The notes under the pieces were generated by a model that saw only the letters and a program-made list of their open reading frames with translations, did no database searches and was not told the DNA's origin. DNA of 64,000 bases from Planctomycetaceae bacterium (lineage in GTDB: Bacteria > Planctomycetota > Planctomycetia > Planctomycetales > Planctomycetaceae): contig JABURQ010000023.1 in assembly GCA_014762625.1 (NCBI GenBank), forward strand, positions 16,908 to 80,907. Direction: 5' to 3'. A program made the position numbers and the translations under genes. The first letter of the stretch is position 1; the number at the start of each line of letters is the position of its first letter. Below are positions 31,173 to 39,453 of the stretch, piece after piece.

Positions 31173-32183
31173 ATGAATGACAACCAGGAACTCGAACAGC
31201 AGCTTCAAAACTTCCGTGATGATTTCTCCAAGCTTCGAGAAGAGATCGGGAAAGTGATCGTCGGTCAGACTGAAATCGTCGACGATACCATCCTTGCCCT
31301 GATTGCGGGGGGACATGTGCTCCTGGAGGGGGTGCCGGGGTTAGGCAAAACGTTGACCGTCCGCACGCTGGCAGATGCCCTTCATCTACCGTTTCGACGG
31401 ATCCAATTCACGCCGGACTTGATGCCTGCGGATTTGATCGGAACGAACATCGTCGTCGAACGTCCGGACGGTCATAAAGAATTTCAATTTCAGAAGGGGC
31501 CGATCTTTGCCAACATTCTGTTGGCGGATGAAATCAATCGGGCGACCCCCAAAACGCAGTCCGCGTTGCTGGAAGCGATGCAGGAGCATTCGGTCACAGT
31601 GGCGGGAGAAACCCATCGACTTCAGAAGCCGTTCCTGGTGATGGCGACTCAGAACCCGTTGGAGATGGAGGGAACCTATCCCCTCCCGGAAGCGCAACTC
31701 GACCGGTTTTTCTGCAAATTGATCGTGGATTTCCCCAACGCGGGAGAATTGGAGACGATCCTCGAACGAACGACAGAAACGACGGAAGTCTCCGCCGAAC
31801 CGGTTCTCTCCGGTGAACGTATTCTGCAGATGTCGCAACTGGCACGATCGATTCCGATTGCCGACGATGTTCGCCGCTATGCGGTATCGCTCATCCTCGC
31901 GACTCATCCAGAGAACGAACTGGCGGTGGAGTCTACCCGGCAATACGTTCGTTTCGGGGCCAGCCCTCGCGGTTTACAGGCCATGATCCTCGGGGCGAAG
32001 ATCAGAGCGATTCTCGATAGTCGCTATCACGTCGCCCGCGACGATCTGAGAGAGACCGCGACGTCCGTCTTGCGACATCGAATGATCCTCAACTTTGAAG
32101 GACAGGCGGAAGGAATTCTCACCGACGACGTCATTCAAAAGATCATCCAGGAGGTTCCCGAAAACGTGGCGGCGGCAGTTTAA
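31173..32183 (+). CDS. MoxR family AAA+ ATPase
   Basis: This 336-residue protein is a MoxR-type AAA+ ATPase, a chaperone-like enzyme that works with von Willebrand A proteins in maturing or activating targets. Walker A GVPGLGKT is near residue 54. Walker B is LLADEINRATPKTQSALLEAMQE near 115, and sensor 1 is FLVMATQNPLEMEGTYPLPEAQLDRF. A C-terminal lid with SPRGLQAMILGAK follows, with the arginine typical of the family. It has no membrane segment and should be cytoplasmic. GGAG lies ten bases before the ATG. DUF58 follows after 67 bp and a BatA-like gene after that: the classic MoxR-DUF58-VWA order. Confidence 0.95.
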   Translation: MNDNQELEQQLQNFRDDFSKLREEIGKVIVGQTEIVDDTILALIAGGHVLLEGVPGLGKTLTVRTLADALHLPFRRIQFTPDLMPADLIGTNIVVERPDGHKEFQFQKGPIFANILLADEINRATPKTQSALLEAMQEHSVTVAGETHRLQKPFLVMATQNPLEMEGTYPLPEAQLDRFFCKLIVDFPNAGELETILERTTETTEVSAEPVLSGERILQMSQLARSIPIADDVRRYAVSLILATHPENELAVESTRQYVRFGASPRGLQAMILGAKIRAILDSRYHVARDDLRETATSVLRHRMILNFEGQAEGILTDDVIQKIIQEVPENVAAAV

Positions 32184-32250
32184 CCGAACCCGGTCGAGTT
32201 TTCTTCTTGGCTCAGAGCTCTATCGACTCCTCTTTGCGACCTCAATCACC

Positions 32251-33126
32251 ATGTTGTTTCCCCCCGATTTTCTGACGCGACTCGAATACCTGTCGATCAT
32301 ATCGAAACGTGTGTTTCGAGGGTCGCTGCTCGCACAACGCCGAACGATGCAACGCGGGTCGGGGATCGAGTTTTCCGATCATCGCGAATATTCACCGGGT
32401 GATGATTTTCGCTACCTCGATTGGAATATTTTTGCCCGGCACGGCGACTTGCTCTTGAAACGTTTTCAGGAAGAGCAGGATTTGCACGTGACCTTGCTGC
32501 TCGACTGCTCCAAAAGTATGGCGTACCGGAATGCGGAAAAATTTGATCTGGCCCGACATCTGGTCGCCGCTCTGTCTTACATTGCGCTAGCCGATCTGGA
32601 TCGGGTATCGATTCTGGCCTTTGCCGATGGTGTCACCAGAGAATTTCCTCTCACACGAGGCAAAGCGAGAATTCTGGCGATCATGAAGTTTCTCGAAGAA
32701 CTCGACGTCCAAGGGACGGATACGGAACTTTCCAAAGCCATCCAGGGTGTGTTGCATCGCAGTCGCAAAAGTGGAATGGCGATCGTCGTCAGCGATCTAT
32801 TCGATCGTAACGGATTTCAGTCCGCCTTGGATCAGCTCCGCTATCGACACTTTGACTTACATATCCTGCAATTGCATCACCCTTTGGAAGCCGACCCGGA
32901 CTTGCTCGGAGATGTGGAGCTCGAAGACATCGAAATCGGTCAACAACGAAAAGTCACCATCACCGAAAAAGCACTTCGCAACTATAAAAAACTTTTTAAC
33001 GAACACCAGGAAGCGGTTCGACAATATTGTTTCAATCATGGATACGGCTGTACGCAATCTCCGTCCACGGTGCCGTTCGATGAACTGATCCTGACGATGA
33101 TGCGTGCCGTCGGCGCCGGTAAATAG
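32251..33126 (+). CDS. DUF58 domain protein (VWA-like)
   Basis: This 291-residue protein has the DUF58 signature GSGIEFSDHREYSPGDDFRYLDWN at about residues 33-56. A VWA-like fold follows, with the metal-site motif DCSKS near 87 and the later segments TDTELSKAIQGVL and GMAIVVSDLFD. Proteins of this type accompany MoxR ATPases and are thought to be its direct partners. The ATG at 32251 gives the usual family length and begins right at the conserved DFLTRLEYL segment; the same frame is open 156 bases further upstream but overlaps moxR. No strong ribosome binding site is visible. It is probably cytoplasmic, without membrane helices. Confidence 0.92.
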   Translation: MLFPPDFLTRLEYLSIISKRVFRGSLLAQRRTMQRGSGIEFSDHREYSPGDDFRYLDWNIFARHGDLLLKRFQEEQDLHVTLLLDCSKSMAYRNAEKFDLARHLVAALSYIALADLDRVSILAFADGVTREFPLTRGKARILAIMKFLEELDVQGTDTELSKAIQGVLHRSRKSGMAIVVSDLFDRNGFQSALDQLRYRHFDLHILQLHHPLEADPDLLGDVELEDIEIGQQRKVTITEKALRNYKKLFNEHQEAVRQYCFNHGYGCTQSPSTVPFDELILTMMRAVGAGK

Positions 33127-33193
33127 TTCGCACCGAATATCGCACAGTCGTGCCCGAGAGAGTCGGCCTCAATTCGCGAGAAAACCAAAGATC

Positions 33194-35263
33194 ATGTCGT
33201 TTGCATCACCACTGGCTTTTTATTTTCTGCTACTGACGATACCGGTGATCGTACTCTACATTCTCAAGGTGCGTTTGAGGCGAGAGCCGGTCTCCACCAA
33301 TATGTTCTGGAGCCAGATTTACGACGAGAAGCCACCTCGTTCGATCTGGCGTTATCTGAAACATCTCCTCTCTCTGCTGTTGCAACTTCTATTTCTCCTG
33401 CTGCTCGTGGCGGCGATCGCCGATCCTTATTTTCTCTGGCAGTTGAAACAATCCCGTCGTGTGGTCCTGGTCGTCGATAATTCAGCCAGCATGCAGGCGA
33501 TGGAGAAGGATGGAAACTCCCGCTTCGATCTCGCCATCGAGAAAGGACTCGACCTGGTTGAAGGGTTACGCGAGCGAGACGAAATGGCGATTATCGTGGC
33601 CGAAGCACGCCCTCGTGTGGCGATCGGGATGAGCGGTCACGCTCCCACACTCCGGAGGACTCTGCAGGCGCTTCAGGTTTCGGATCAGCCGACCACGGTG
33701 ACTCCCGCCGTTGATCTCGGTCGGCAATTGATCGGCGAACACCCTCACGGTGAAGTGGTGGTGCTGACGGACGGTTGTCTGCCCGGATCGACTTTTGAGA
33801 CAGTCGAGACTCCTCCCACAAAATCGCCGGGCTCGGAAGCACCGGAGACGAACGATTCCGAGACAACTCCCGATCGGGAGACGACTCTTCGAAACCGCTA
33901 CCTCGTCGTCGGTTCACCGCAATCCAACGTCGGAATCACACAACTCCAACTCCGGCGAAGTCTGGTCGATCCCACGGGATATGAGGTTCTAGTGAAAGTT
34001 CTCAATGCCTCCGATCGTCCGGTGGATTGTCGTCTCGAACTGGAGTTGAACGGCTCTCCTGTGGACGTTTTGCCTCTCGAACTCGAACCGAATGAGGAAT
34101 GGACGCGCTCGCTTGAAAAAACATCGGTGGAGGGAGGAGAGTTGACCGCGATGCTGACTCAAATTAAGGCCTCCGATGTCGAAGAGGAATCAACGTCCGT
34201 TTCCACGGACGACGCTCGAACACCGAAGACGTTGAATGGTTTGAAGATCGACGACCGGGCTTGGGCGATCTTACCTCCTAAAAAGATTCAAAAAGTTTTG
34301 ATCGTGACGTCCGGCAATCTGTTTCTCCAAAAAGTGTTTGAGGCGAATCCGCTGGTCGATGTGACGCTGATGAATCATTTTCCGGATCCCTGGCCCAGAG
34401 ACTCATTGATCGTGTTGCATGGAGAAGTGCCCGAAACGCTGCCTGAGGGTGACCTGTTTGTCATCGATCCCGCCACGGATTGTGATCTTTGGTCGATCGG
34501 GCCGGTTTTGGAGAATCCGATCGTTACCGAACTGAACGCGGAGTCGCGATTGATGACACACGTTCGTCTCGACAACGTGCTGGTGCCCAAGGCGGAGAAG
34601 ATCGATTTCCACACGGAGGCGACTCCTCTGGCGTCTACGATCTCGGGAGATCTGATCTACGCACGCCTCACAAACGGCGCAGGACGCCTGCTGGTATTGA
34701 ATGTCGATCTCGAAGAAAGTGATCTGGCCTTTCGCACGACCTTTCCGATTATGGTCACCAACGCTCTGGGCTGGTACGCCGGTCAGACGGGTGATTTGAA
34801 TCTCGCGTTACGGACAGGAGAAATCACGAATGTTTCCTTCGAGCGCGATCAGCTGAAGGGGAACGAATTGAAGCTGTTTGGTCCCGATGGGAGCATTCAG
34901 GAGATTCCTCTGCTTGATGCGAAGCAGGAGAACTCCGATTCCAATCGTCCAATCGCTGAGGAAGGATCGTCGCCGTCTGCCGGAAACGACCGTGAATCAA
35001 ACAGCGTCACTCTGGGACCGTTTGCTCGAGCAGGTGTTTGGAAACTGGAAGTCGATCCGCAGAATCCGCTCGCCGAATATGCCGTGAATTTATCAAACGC
35101 CGAAGAATCAGACCTGCGTCCTGCTGAGGAACTCGGTTCACAGGAACCGCTTCAGAGTCTGGCGGGATTTTTCACCAGACCGTTATGGTTTTATCTGGCG
35201 CTCGCAGCATCACTGCTGTTCCTGATCGAGTGGTTTCTTTATCAACGTCGAATCATCGCTTGA
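33194..35263 (+). CDS. BatA-like membrane protein with VWA domain
   Basis: This 689-residue protein has the N-terminal BatA/aerotolerance-regulator module: helix 1 at about 5-24 with PVIVLYILKVRLRREPVSTN, helix 2 at about 55-77. A VWA domain follows directly, with metal-site motif DNSAS near residue 97, a threonine motif TVTPAVDLG and an aspartate in VVVLTDG. A long beta-rich exported region leads to a C-terminal helix (about 662-680) with a short basic tail. I chose the ATG at 33194, where the helix-1 domain begins; the longer frame from 33104 overlaps DUF58 and adds only basic residues. It is the third gene of the moxR operon and its 3' end faces the 881-residue VWA gene 43 bases away. Confidence 0.88.
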   Translation: MSFASPLAFYFLLLTIPVIVLYILKVRLRREPVSTNMFWSQIYDEKPPRSIWRYLKHLLSLLLQLLFLLLLVAAIADPYFLWQLKQSRRVVLVVDNSASMQAMEKDGNSRFDLAIEKGLDLVEGLRERDEMAIIVAEARPRVAIGMSGHAPTLRRTLQALQVSDQPTTVTPAVDLGRQLIGEHPHGEVVVLTDGCLPGSTFETVETPPTKSPGSEAPETNDSETTPDRETTLRNRYLVVGSPQSNVGITQLQLRRSLVDPTGYEVLVKVLNASDRPVDCRLELELNGSPVDVLPLELEPNEEWTRSLEKTSVEGGELTAMLTQIKASDVEEESTSVSTDDARTPKTLNGLKIDDRAWAILPPKKIQKVLIVTSGNLFLQKVFEANPLVDVTLMNHFPDPWPRDSLIVLHGEVPETLPEGDLFVIDPATDCDLWSIGPVLENPIVTELNAESRLMTHVRLDNVLVPKAEKIDFHTEATPLASTISGDLIYARLTNGAGRLLVLNVDLEESDLAFRTTFPIMVTNALGWYAGQTGDLNLALRTGEITNVSFERDQLKGNELKLFGPDGSIQEIPLLDAKQENSDSNRPIAEEGSSPSAGNDRESNSVTLGPFARAGVWKLEVDPQNPLAEYAVNLSNAEESDLRPAEELGSQEPLQSLAGFFTRPLWFYLALAASLLFLIEWFLYQRRIIA

Positions 35264-35306
35264 GAGTGACCGCTGAGAGCCCCGCTGCTCGCCACAAAGC
35301 GAGGCT

Positions 35307-37952
35307 CTATGCTGCCAGCGAAGAATGTTTCGAATGGCTTCGAAAGGGCCAATGCAAACTGAAATCGACTCTGCGGAGAGCGATGTCCACCAATAAGAGC
35401 GTCAGGGCCGTCGTCAGCAGATAAGGCCAAAGCGGGACAGGACGCGATGCCGATTCCTCCGATGTCTGTAACAACTCCTCGGGGGAAGGATTGTGTTGCC
35501 CTCCCGATGTCTGCGCGATCCGTTCGAGAAGTTCGTCGTTGACCGTTTGAATGCGCGATTCCTCACTGTAACCGACCGTCAAACCGCTCGATTGCCGGGC
35601 CACGATCTTCTCGTTCTGGGTCACCGATAATTCCAGATGGTACGCCCCCGATAATTCGGTGGGAATCTCGACCTCATAACGTCCCGGAGCCGATTGCCGG
35701 AGGTCGGTTTTCTGCCGTCTCAAGTTGGGGTCCACCAACGTCAAAGCCACATCGGCTTCGTTCAGGTACTGTCCGAAATCATCGGCCACATCAACGGTCA
35801 TCTTCGTTTTTCGGTCTCCGGACTCTGTTTGCACGGCGAGACCTTGACCTTGTGATTTCCGCATGGCGTGACGAATCACCTGAGTCCAGAATTTTCCGTA
35901 CCCGGGCCACGTCAACCACTCCGCGGCCCAACGGCTTTTTGCATCGGAGGTAAAAGCGACCGTCATTCCCAAACCGTATCGCCACCAAACCAACAGCGGA
36001 TCCCCTTTCTCGGTCGCCAGAATCACCTCCGAAGTCGGTTTCGGTTTCGTCATGACGTACCCGAGCAGGAACGGGACCGAGTCCATATCAATATCCGCCA
36101 GCGTATGTGTGGCGCGAATGATTTGCGGTAGAAACGGTTGCTCGTCGATGGCCGACTTGCTGGCGGTGACCGTTTCTTTGGCAAAGATTTGTGGCACTTG
36201 ACTCGGGTCGGTCGTGAAATAATAACGTCCCTTTCCAATCCGAGCGATCTCTTCCAGTAGCGCGGTGTCGGCTCCCTCTCCGACGGCGACCGTCGAGACG
36301 GTCATTTTTTGAGAGGTCATTTCCTGAGCGAGGCCTTCAAAATCGCCGGGTGAGGAGATCCCGTCGGTCAGCAGAATCACATGCTTCAATTTAGCCGGAG
36401 TCTCCAGAAGACCGGTGTAGGCCATTTCCATAGCGGGATACATGGTGGTTCCTCCGCCGGCATCGATCCGGGCGATGTCATCACCAATTTTCAATTTATT
36501 GGAGGCGGGTTGAATCTGGCTGATGACGTAGGTCTGTCCGTCGAAGGCGAGGACGCCCACTTTATCATTCCGCCCCAGGAGCTCGACGGCGCTGCGGGCG
36601 GCGGATTTCGCCATTTCGATTTTGTCACCGTCCATCGAGCCCGATTTGTCAACGACCAGCATCATCGCCAAAGAGGGTTTTTCCTGTTCCTTTTCGAAGT
36701 CGGAACGGACGGGAAGAATTTCTTCGAGGCGACTTTTATAGTACCCTCCCAACCCGAAGGACTGTTCGCCGCCGAGCATGATAAACCCGCCTCCCATTTC
36801 CTGCACGTAGGTTCGCGCCACTTCCATTTGCTGTTGAGTGAGGTCGGTTGCGGGAACATTCGACAGCATCAACAGGGCGTAATTCTGCAAATCCGTCAAC
36901 GAATCCGGCATTCCCTGGGGTGGGCGGATATCGACCTGAATTCCTTCATCTTCCAGCGCATACGCGAGATCGCGAATTTGATCGGGATCGCTTTCTACGA
37001 TTAACACCCGTGGTTTCCCGGAGGTGTAAACCAATCCCGTTTCGAGGTTGTTGTCGAGCAGCATATCCTCCTGCAATCCCGAAACACGCACGCTAAACGC
37101 CGCGAGACGTTCGCGTTCGATCGATTGCTGAAACCGAAACCGATTTTCCCCTTTTTGGAAATCTCGCGTTTCGCTGATGACCTTGTGGTCGCCGCGATAG
37201 ACCTCGATCAAACCGCGATCGTTATGATTGGAATCGACCACGACCTCCACGTAAAACGGCTCTCCCTCTTTCACCTCCGTCGGTACTTTCACAGAGGAGA
37301 CTTGGACTTCGGGATCCGAACGCGTCGGCAAGGCGACGGTGGCGATGGGAACGCGGCTCTGAGCGGCGAGAGTGGCGGCGTCACCCATCGTCTCGTTTCC
37401 ATCACTGAGAAGAACGAGTTTGGGAACATAGCCGGGGGGGAGAAAACCGGCTGCGGTTTCGAGGGCATTCGCAATATTCGTCCCGTCTCTGGCTTCTTTA
37501 ATGGTTTCGGGTTCGATCGCGTCCTCTGAACTCTCATCGAGTCTGTTCTCGGCGGAAGCGGCGATCAGATCGTGGAAGTCGCCGGCTTCCGGGCGTGCCT
37601 TCTGAATCTTACCCGGCTCGGAAGCGAACGACAGGAAAGCAAATTGGTCTTCGGTGAGCGAAGCGGTCGTTTCATCGAGAAATTTCCGAACTCGATCGGA
37701 GGATTCCTCGTCAACGCTCAAGCTTCGGTCGATGAGGAATACGTAGAATCGTTCCTTCGTTGTTCTCAGATAAACCGCGCCTCCTAACGCCAGTATCAAA
37801 GCCAAGAAGATGATGCTCCGCGTCACCAGTGAAAAAATTCGCTGACGCTTGGGGAAATCGCTCAGACTGTAAACGAAGTAATATCCGAGAAACGGAATCA
37901 CAACGATCAGTCCGATGAGAGCCCAGGGACGAGTCAGCTCGAATGGAAACAT
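35307..37952 (-). CDS. membrane protein with two VWA domains and a glutamine-amidotransferase-like domain
   Basis: This 881-residue protein begins with two membrane helices (about 9-29, 42-64), like BatB-type proteins, and ends with one (about 834-853). The first VWA domain has DRSLS near residue 75, DGTNIANAL and LVLLSDGNE. A class I glutamine-amidotransferase-like domain follows (about 310-420, PRVLIVESDPDQ, GGGFIMLGGEQSFGLGGY). It has no evident catalytic cysteine, so it is probably structural. The second VWA domain has DKSGSMDGDKIEMAKSA near 440, GGGTTMYPAM and LLTDGISSPGD. Both metal sites look complete. This architecture is known in planctomycetes and other bacteria without an assigned function. 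It converges on the BatA-like gene with a 43-base gap and likely belongs to the same functional locus. Confidence 0.88.
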   Translation of the reverse strand: MFPFELTRPWALIGLIVVIPFLGYYFVYSLSDFPKRQRIFSLVTRSIIFLALILALGGAVYLRTTKERFYVFLIDRSLSVDEESSDRVRKFLDETTASLTEDQFAFLSFASEPGKIQKARPEAGDFHDLIAASAENRLDESSEDAIEPETIKEARDGTNIANALETAAGFLPPGYVPKLVLLSDGNETMGDAATLAAQSRVPIATVALPTRSDPEVQVSSVKVPTEVKEGEPFYVEVVVDSNHNDRGLIEVYRGDHKVISETRDFQKGENRFRFQQSIERERLAAFSVRVSGLQEDMLLDNNLETGLVYTSGKPRVLIVESDPDQIRDLAYALEDEGIQVDIRPPQGMPDSLTDLQNYALLMLSNVPATDLTQQQMEVARTYVQEMGGGFIMLGGEQSFGLGGYYKSRLEEILPVRSDFEKEQEKPSLAMMLVVDKSGSMDGDKIEMAKSAARSAVELLGRNDKVGVLAFDGQTYVISQIQPASNKLKIGDDIARIDAGGGTTMYPAMEMAYTGLLETPAKLKHVILLTDGISSPGDFEGLAQEMTSQKMTVSTVAVGEGADTALLEEIARIGKGRYYFTTDPSQVPQIFAKETVTASKSAIDEQPFLPQIIRATHTLADIDMDSVPFLLGYVMTKPKPTSEVILATEKGDPLLVWWRYGLGMTVAFTSDAKSRWAAEWLTWPGYGKFWTQVIRHAMRKSQGQGLAVQTESGDRKTKMTVDVADDFGQYLNEADVALTLVDPNLRRQKTDLRQSAPGRYEVEIPTELSGAYHLELSVTQNEKIVARQSSGLTVGYSEESRIQTVNDELLERIAQTSGGQHNPSPEELLQTSEESASRPVPLWPYLLTTALTLLLVDIALRRVDFSLHWPFRSHSKHSSLAA

Positions 37953-38308
37953 GCGGGTGATTTCATTGATGAGCCGCCAGCGGCTCTGTGAAGTGGGATT
38001 GGGAACCTCAGAAACATCACAGGTGATATTCTGTGTATCAATGAAAACCCATCAGTGACTTGACTGTCAAGCACGAATTTGGGCGACGAGCGCACATTCT
38101 CCTTTTCCAACGACCAATCAGGTGAATGAAAAAACTGTCGCCAGGACTTCACGCCTTGCTTCCGGTCGAGCTATCCGGAATGACGGATTGCCGATGGACG
38201 GTAAAGAAATTACCCGCTACCGTGAGGGAGCAGAGCGAGACAAGGAAACTGCTGAAGCGAGTTCTAGTGCGGTTCGAAAGTCGTTATTCAGCGAGAGAGG
38301 TCCCAATA
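37953..38308. other. gap upstream of the 881-residue VWA gene
   Basis: These 356 bases must include the promoter of the minus-strand VWA gene, but I found no clear boxes. The right half can be read as a plus-strand frame from 38126 that continues into the small membrane gene. One piece of that frame (TDCRWTVKKL) is repeated downstream, which suggests a decayed coding fragment and not an active gene. Confidence 0.4.
38175..38211 (+). repeat. coding repeat copy A (TDCRW element)
   Basis: This copy shares about 27 of 33 bases with copy B, including the identical core gattgccgatgga. Translated, it reads GMTDCRWTVKKLPATV against EITDCRWMVEELYDTV in copy B. Many of the differences are at the peptide level conservative, which points to a once-functional protein segment. 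Confidence 0.5.
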
Positions 38309-38542
38309 ATGTCACGCCGTTCAGTGAGAATCTTTCTGAAGCTGGTGATGATGACGGGGATTGTTTTGATGCCTATCGGTCCCTGCAATCGGATAAGTAA
38401 TGAAGGCTTTGGTGATGCTCCGGGACCGATTGCCACCTCCAGATACTGGCAGCAGGTTTCTTACATTCTGATTCCCACGGGGGCAGTCATCGCGATTGGG
38501 GCAGGGATTTGTCTGGTGATCGTGGATCGGCGGAAGGGGTAA
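38309..38542 (+). CDS. small two-helix membrane protein, unknown
   Basis: This 77-residue protein begins MSRRSVRIF and has two hydrophobic stretches (about 8-25 and 51-70) with a short basic end. The ATG has GAGAGAGG about seven bases upstream, a good ribosome binding site that separates it from the longer frame beginning at 38126. The first stretch could be a signal peptide instead of a helix, leaving one anchor. I recognise no family. It sits between two copies of a short coding repeat, with no close operon partner, so it could also be a fragment of something larger. Confidence 0.5.
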   Translation: MSRRSVRIFLKLVMMTGIVLMPIGPCNRISNEGFGDAPGPIATSRYWQQVSYILIPTGAVIAIGAGICLVIVDRRKG

Positions 38543-38578
38543 TCTCCGGCAGTCGTCCACAGCCACCCCGCTGTGGAT

Positions 38579-38615
38579 CCGAAATCACTGATTGCCGATG
38601 GATGGTTGAAGAACT
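38579..38615 (+). repeat. coding repeat copy B (TDCRW element)
   Basis: This is the second copy of the element at 38175. Here the frame continues to 38694 as EITDCRWMVEELYDTV plus an Ala/Leu/Lys-rich amphipathic tail and then stops. The only upstream start is a TTG at 38509 inside the previous gene, so this looks like a remnant or a leaderless small ORF. Confidence 0.5.
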
Positions 38616-38710
38616 CTACGATACAGTCATGGACTGCATGGAACTGGAAGCACAAGCAGCAATTTTGGCGAAGAAACTCAGGCTGAAGATGTAGAGGGGC
38701 TGAGAAAGAA

Positions 38711-38995
38711 ATGCCAATCAGAAAGATTCAATGCATAATTCATCCCATCGGAATATCGTCTGAACGCTTTCATGCTGAAGCAATGCTGATTGAACTCAAA
38801 GACAAACGATGGATCGCGAAAGCCGTCGTCTATGATTGCAATCTCAAGATCATGCGGCGATTCATGGATGTGATTGTTGAGTTTGGAATTGAATTTTCTG
38901 ATGGGCGTTCGGGGATAGCTAATGTTAGTTTCTATTGGCCTATGATTGGCAATCAGCTATCGGTTACTTTCCGCAGTGTGACTAAACTATCGTAA
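38711..38995 (+). CDS. hypothetical small protein
   Basis: This 94-residue protein has no signal peptide or membrane helix. It looks like a small mixed alpha/beta domain (IQCIIHPIG, then AMLIELKDKRWIAKAVVYD, then a segment with IANVSFYWP). A GAGAAAG sequence lies just upstream of the ATG and codon use looks normal. I do not recognise the family. It is flanked by the repeat-containing stretch on the left and a 458-base gap before dnaG on the right, so no operon context helps. Confidence 0.5.
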   Translation: MPIRKIQCIIHPIGISSERFHAEAMLIELKDKRWIAKAVVYDCNLKIMRRFMDVIVEFGIEFSDGRSGIANVSFYWPMIGNQLSVTFRSVTKLS

Positions 38996-39453
38996 GCACT
39001 GATGTGGCTCAGACGCATCTACGACACTCCCCCTCAAGAAAAACACCCCAAAAAGTCTTAAATACCAAGTGTCGAGCTCGTGGGCAGGGCTCATCGGAAA
39101 TTCACGTAAGTCCCCTAGTGACGGCGATTTGTCGCATCTAACCAGACAGACTTGCAGCGGCTGATGGGTTTCCTTAAAAATGACTTATCTCCAAGAAATA
39201 AAGGGTTTACGGAGATTGTTGGGGGCAGAATGTTTGCCGTAACTGTTTGACTTATTGACAACGTCTCGTAATATTGTGGGCGAAGAAGAAAGTGTGAAGG
39301 ATCGAAGCTGCAGGAAGCGCTTGTTCACTTTACTATCGAAGCGACCCCGCATCTCTCACACTCTGAAACGATCCTCCCAACCCAAGCCACACTTTCCATC
39401 CCATGCTGTCTGCCCCGCCTGAACCACGTATTCGCCAATTGAAGGAGCGCAAA
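38996..39453. other. intergenic region upstream of dnaG-rpoD
   Basis: These 458 bases contain no gene that I can support. The right part holds a likely promoter (39247-39274) and about 180 bases of leader before the dnaG start. A longer dnaG reading from an ATG at 39403 intrudes into the leader but is not preferred. Confidence 0.5.
39247..39274 (+). promoter_or_regulatory. candidate sigma-70 promoter for dnaG-rpoD
   Basis: TTGACT at 39247-39252 and TAATAT at 39269-39274 are separated by 16 bases. A second TTGACA at 39255 lies too close to pair with this -10 box. The distance to the dnaG start is about 180 bases. Confidence 0.4.

Noticed and set aside
35274..35307. Hairpin agagcc...ggctct in the gap between convergent VWA genes
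   Set aside because: Only 6-base outer arms and no T-run on either strand, so a terminator call is not supported.
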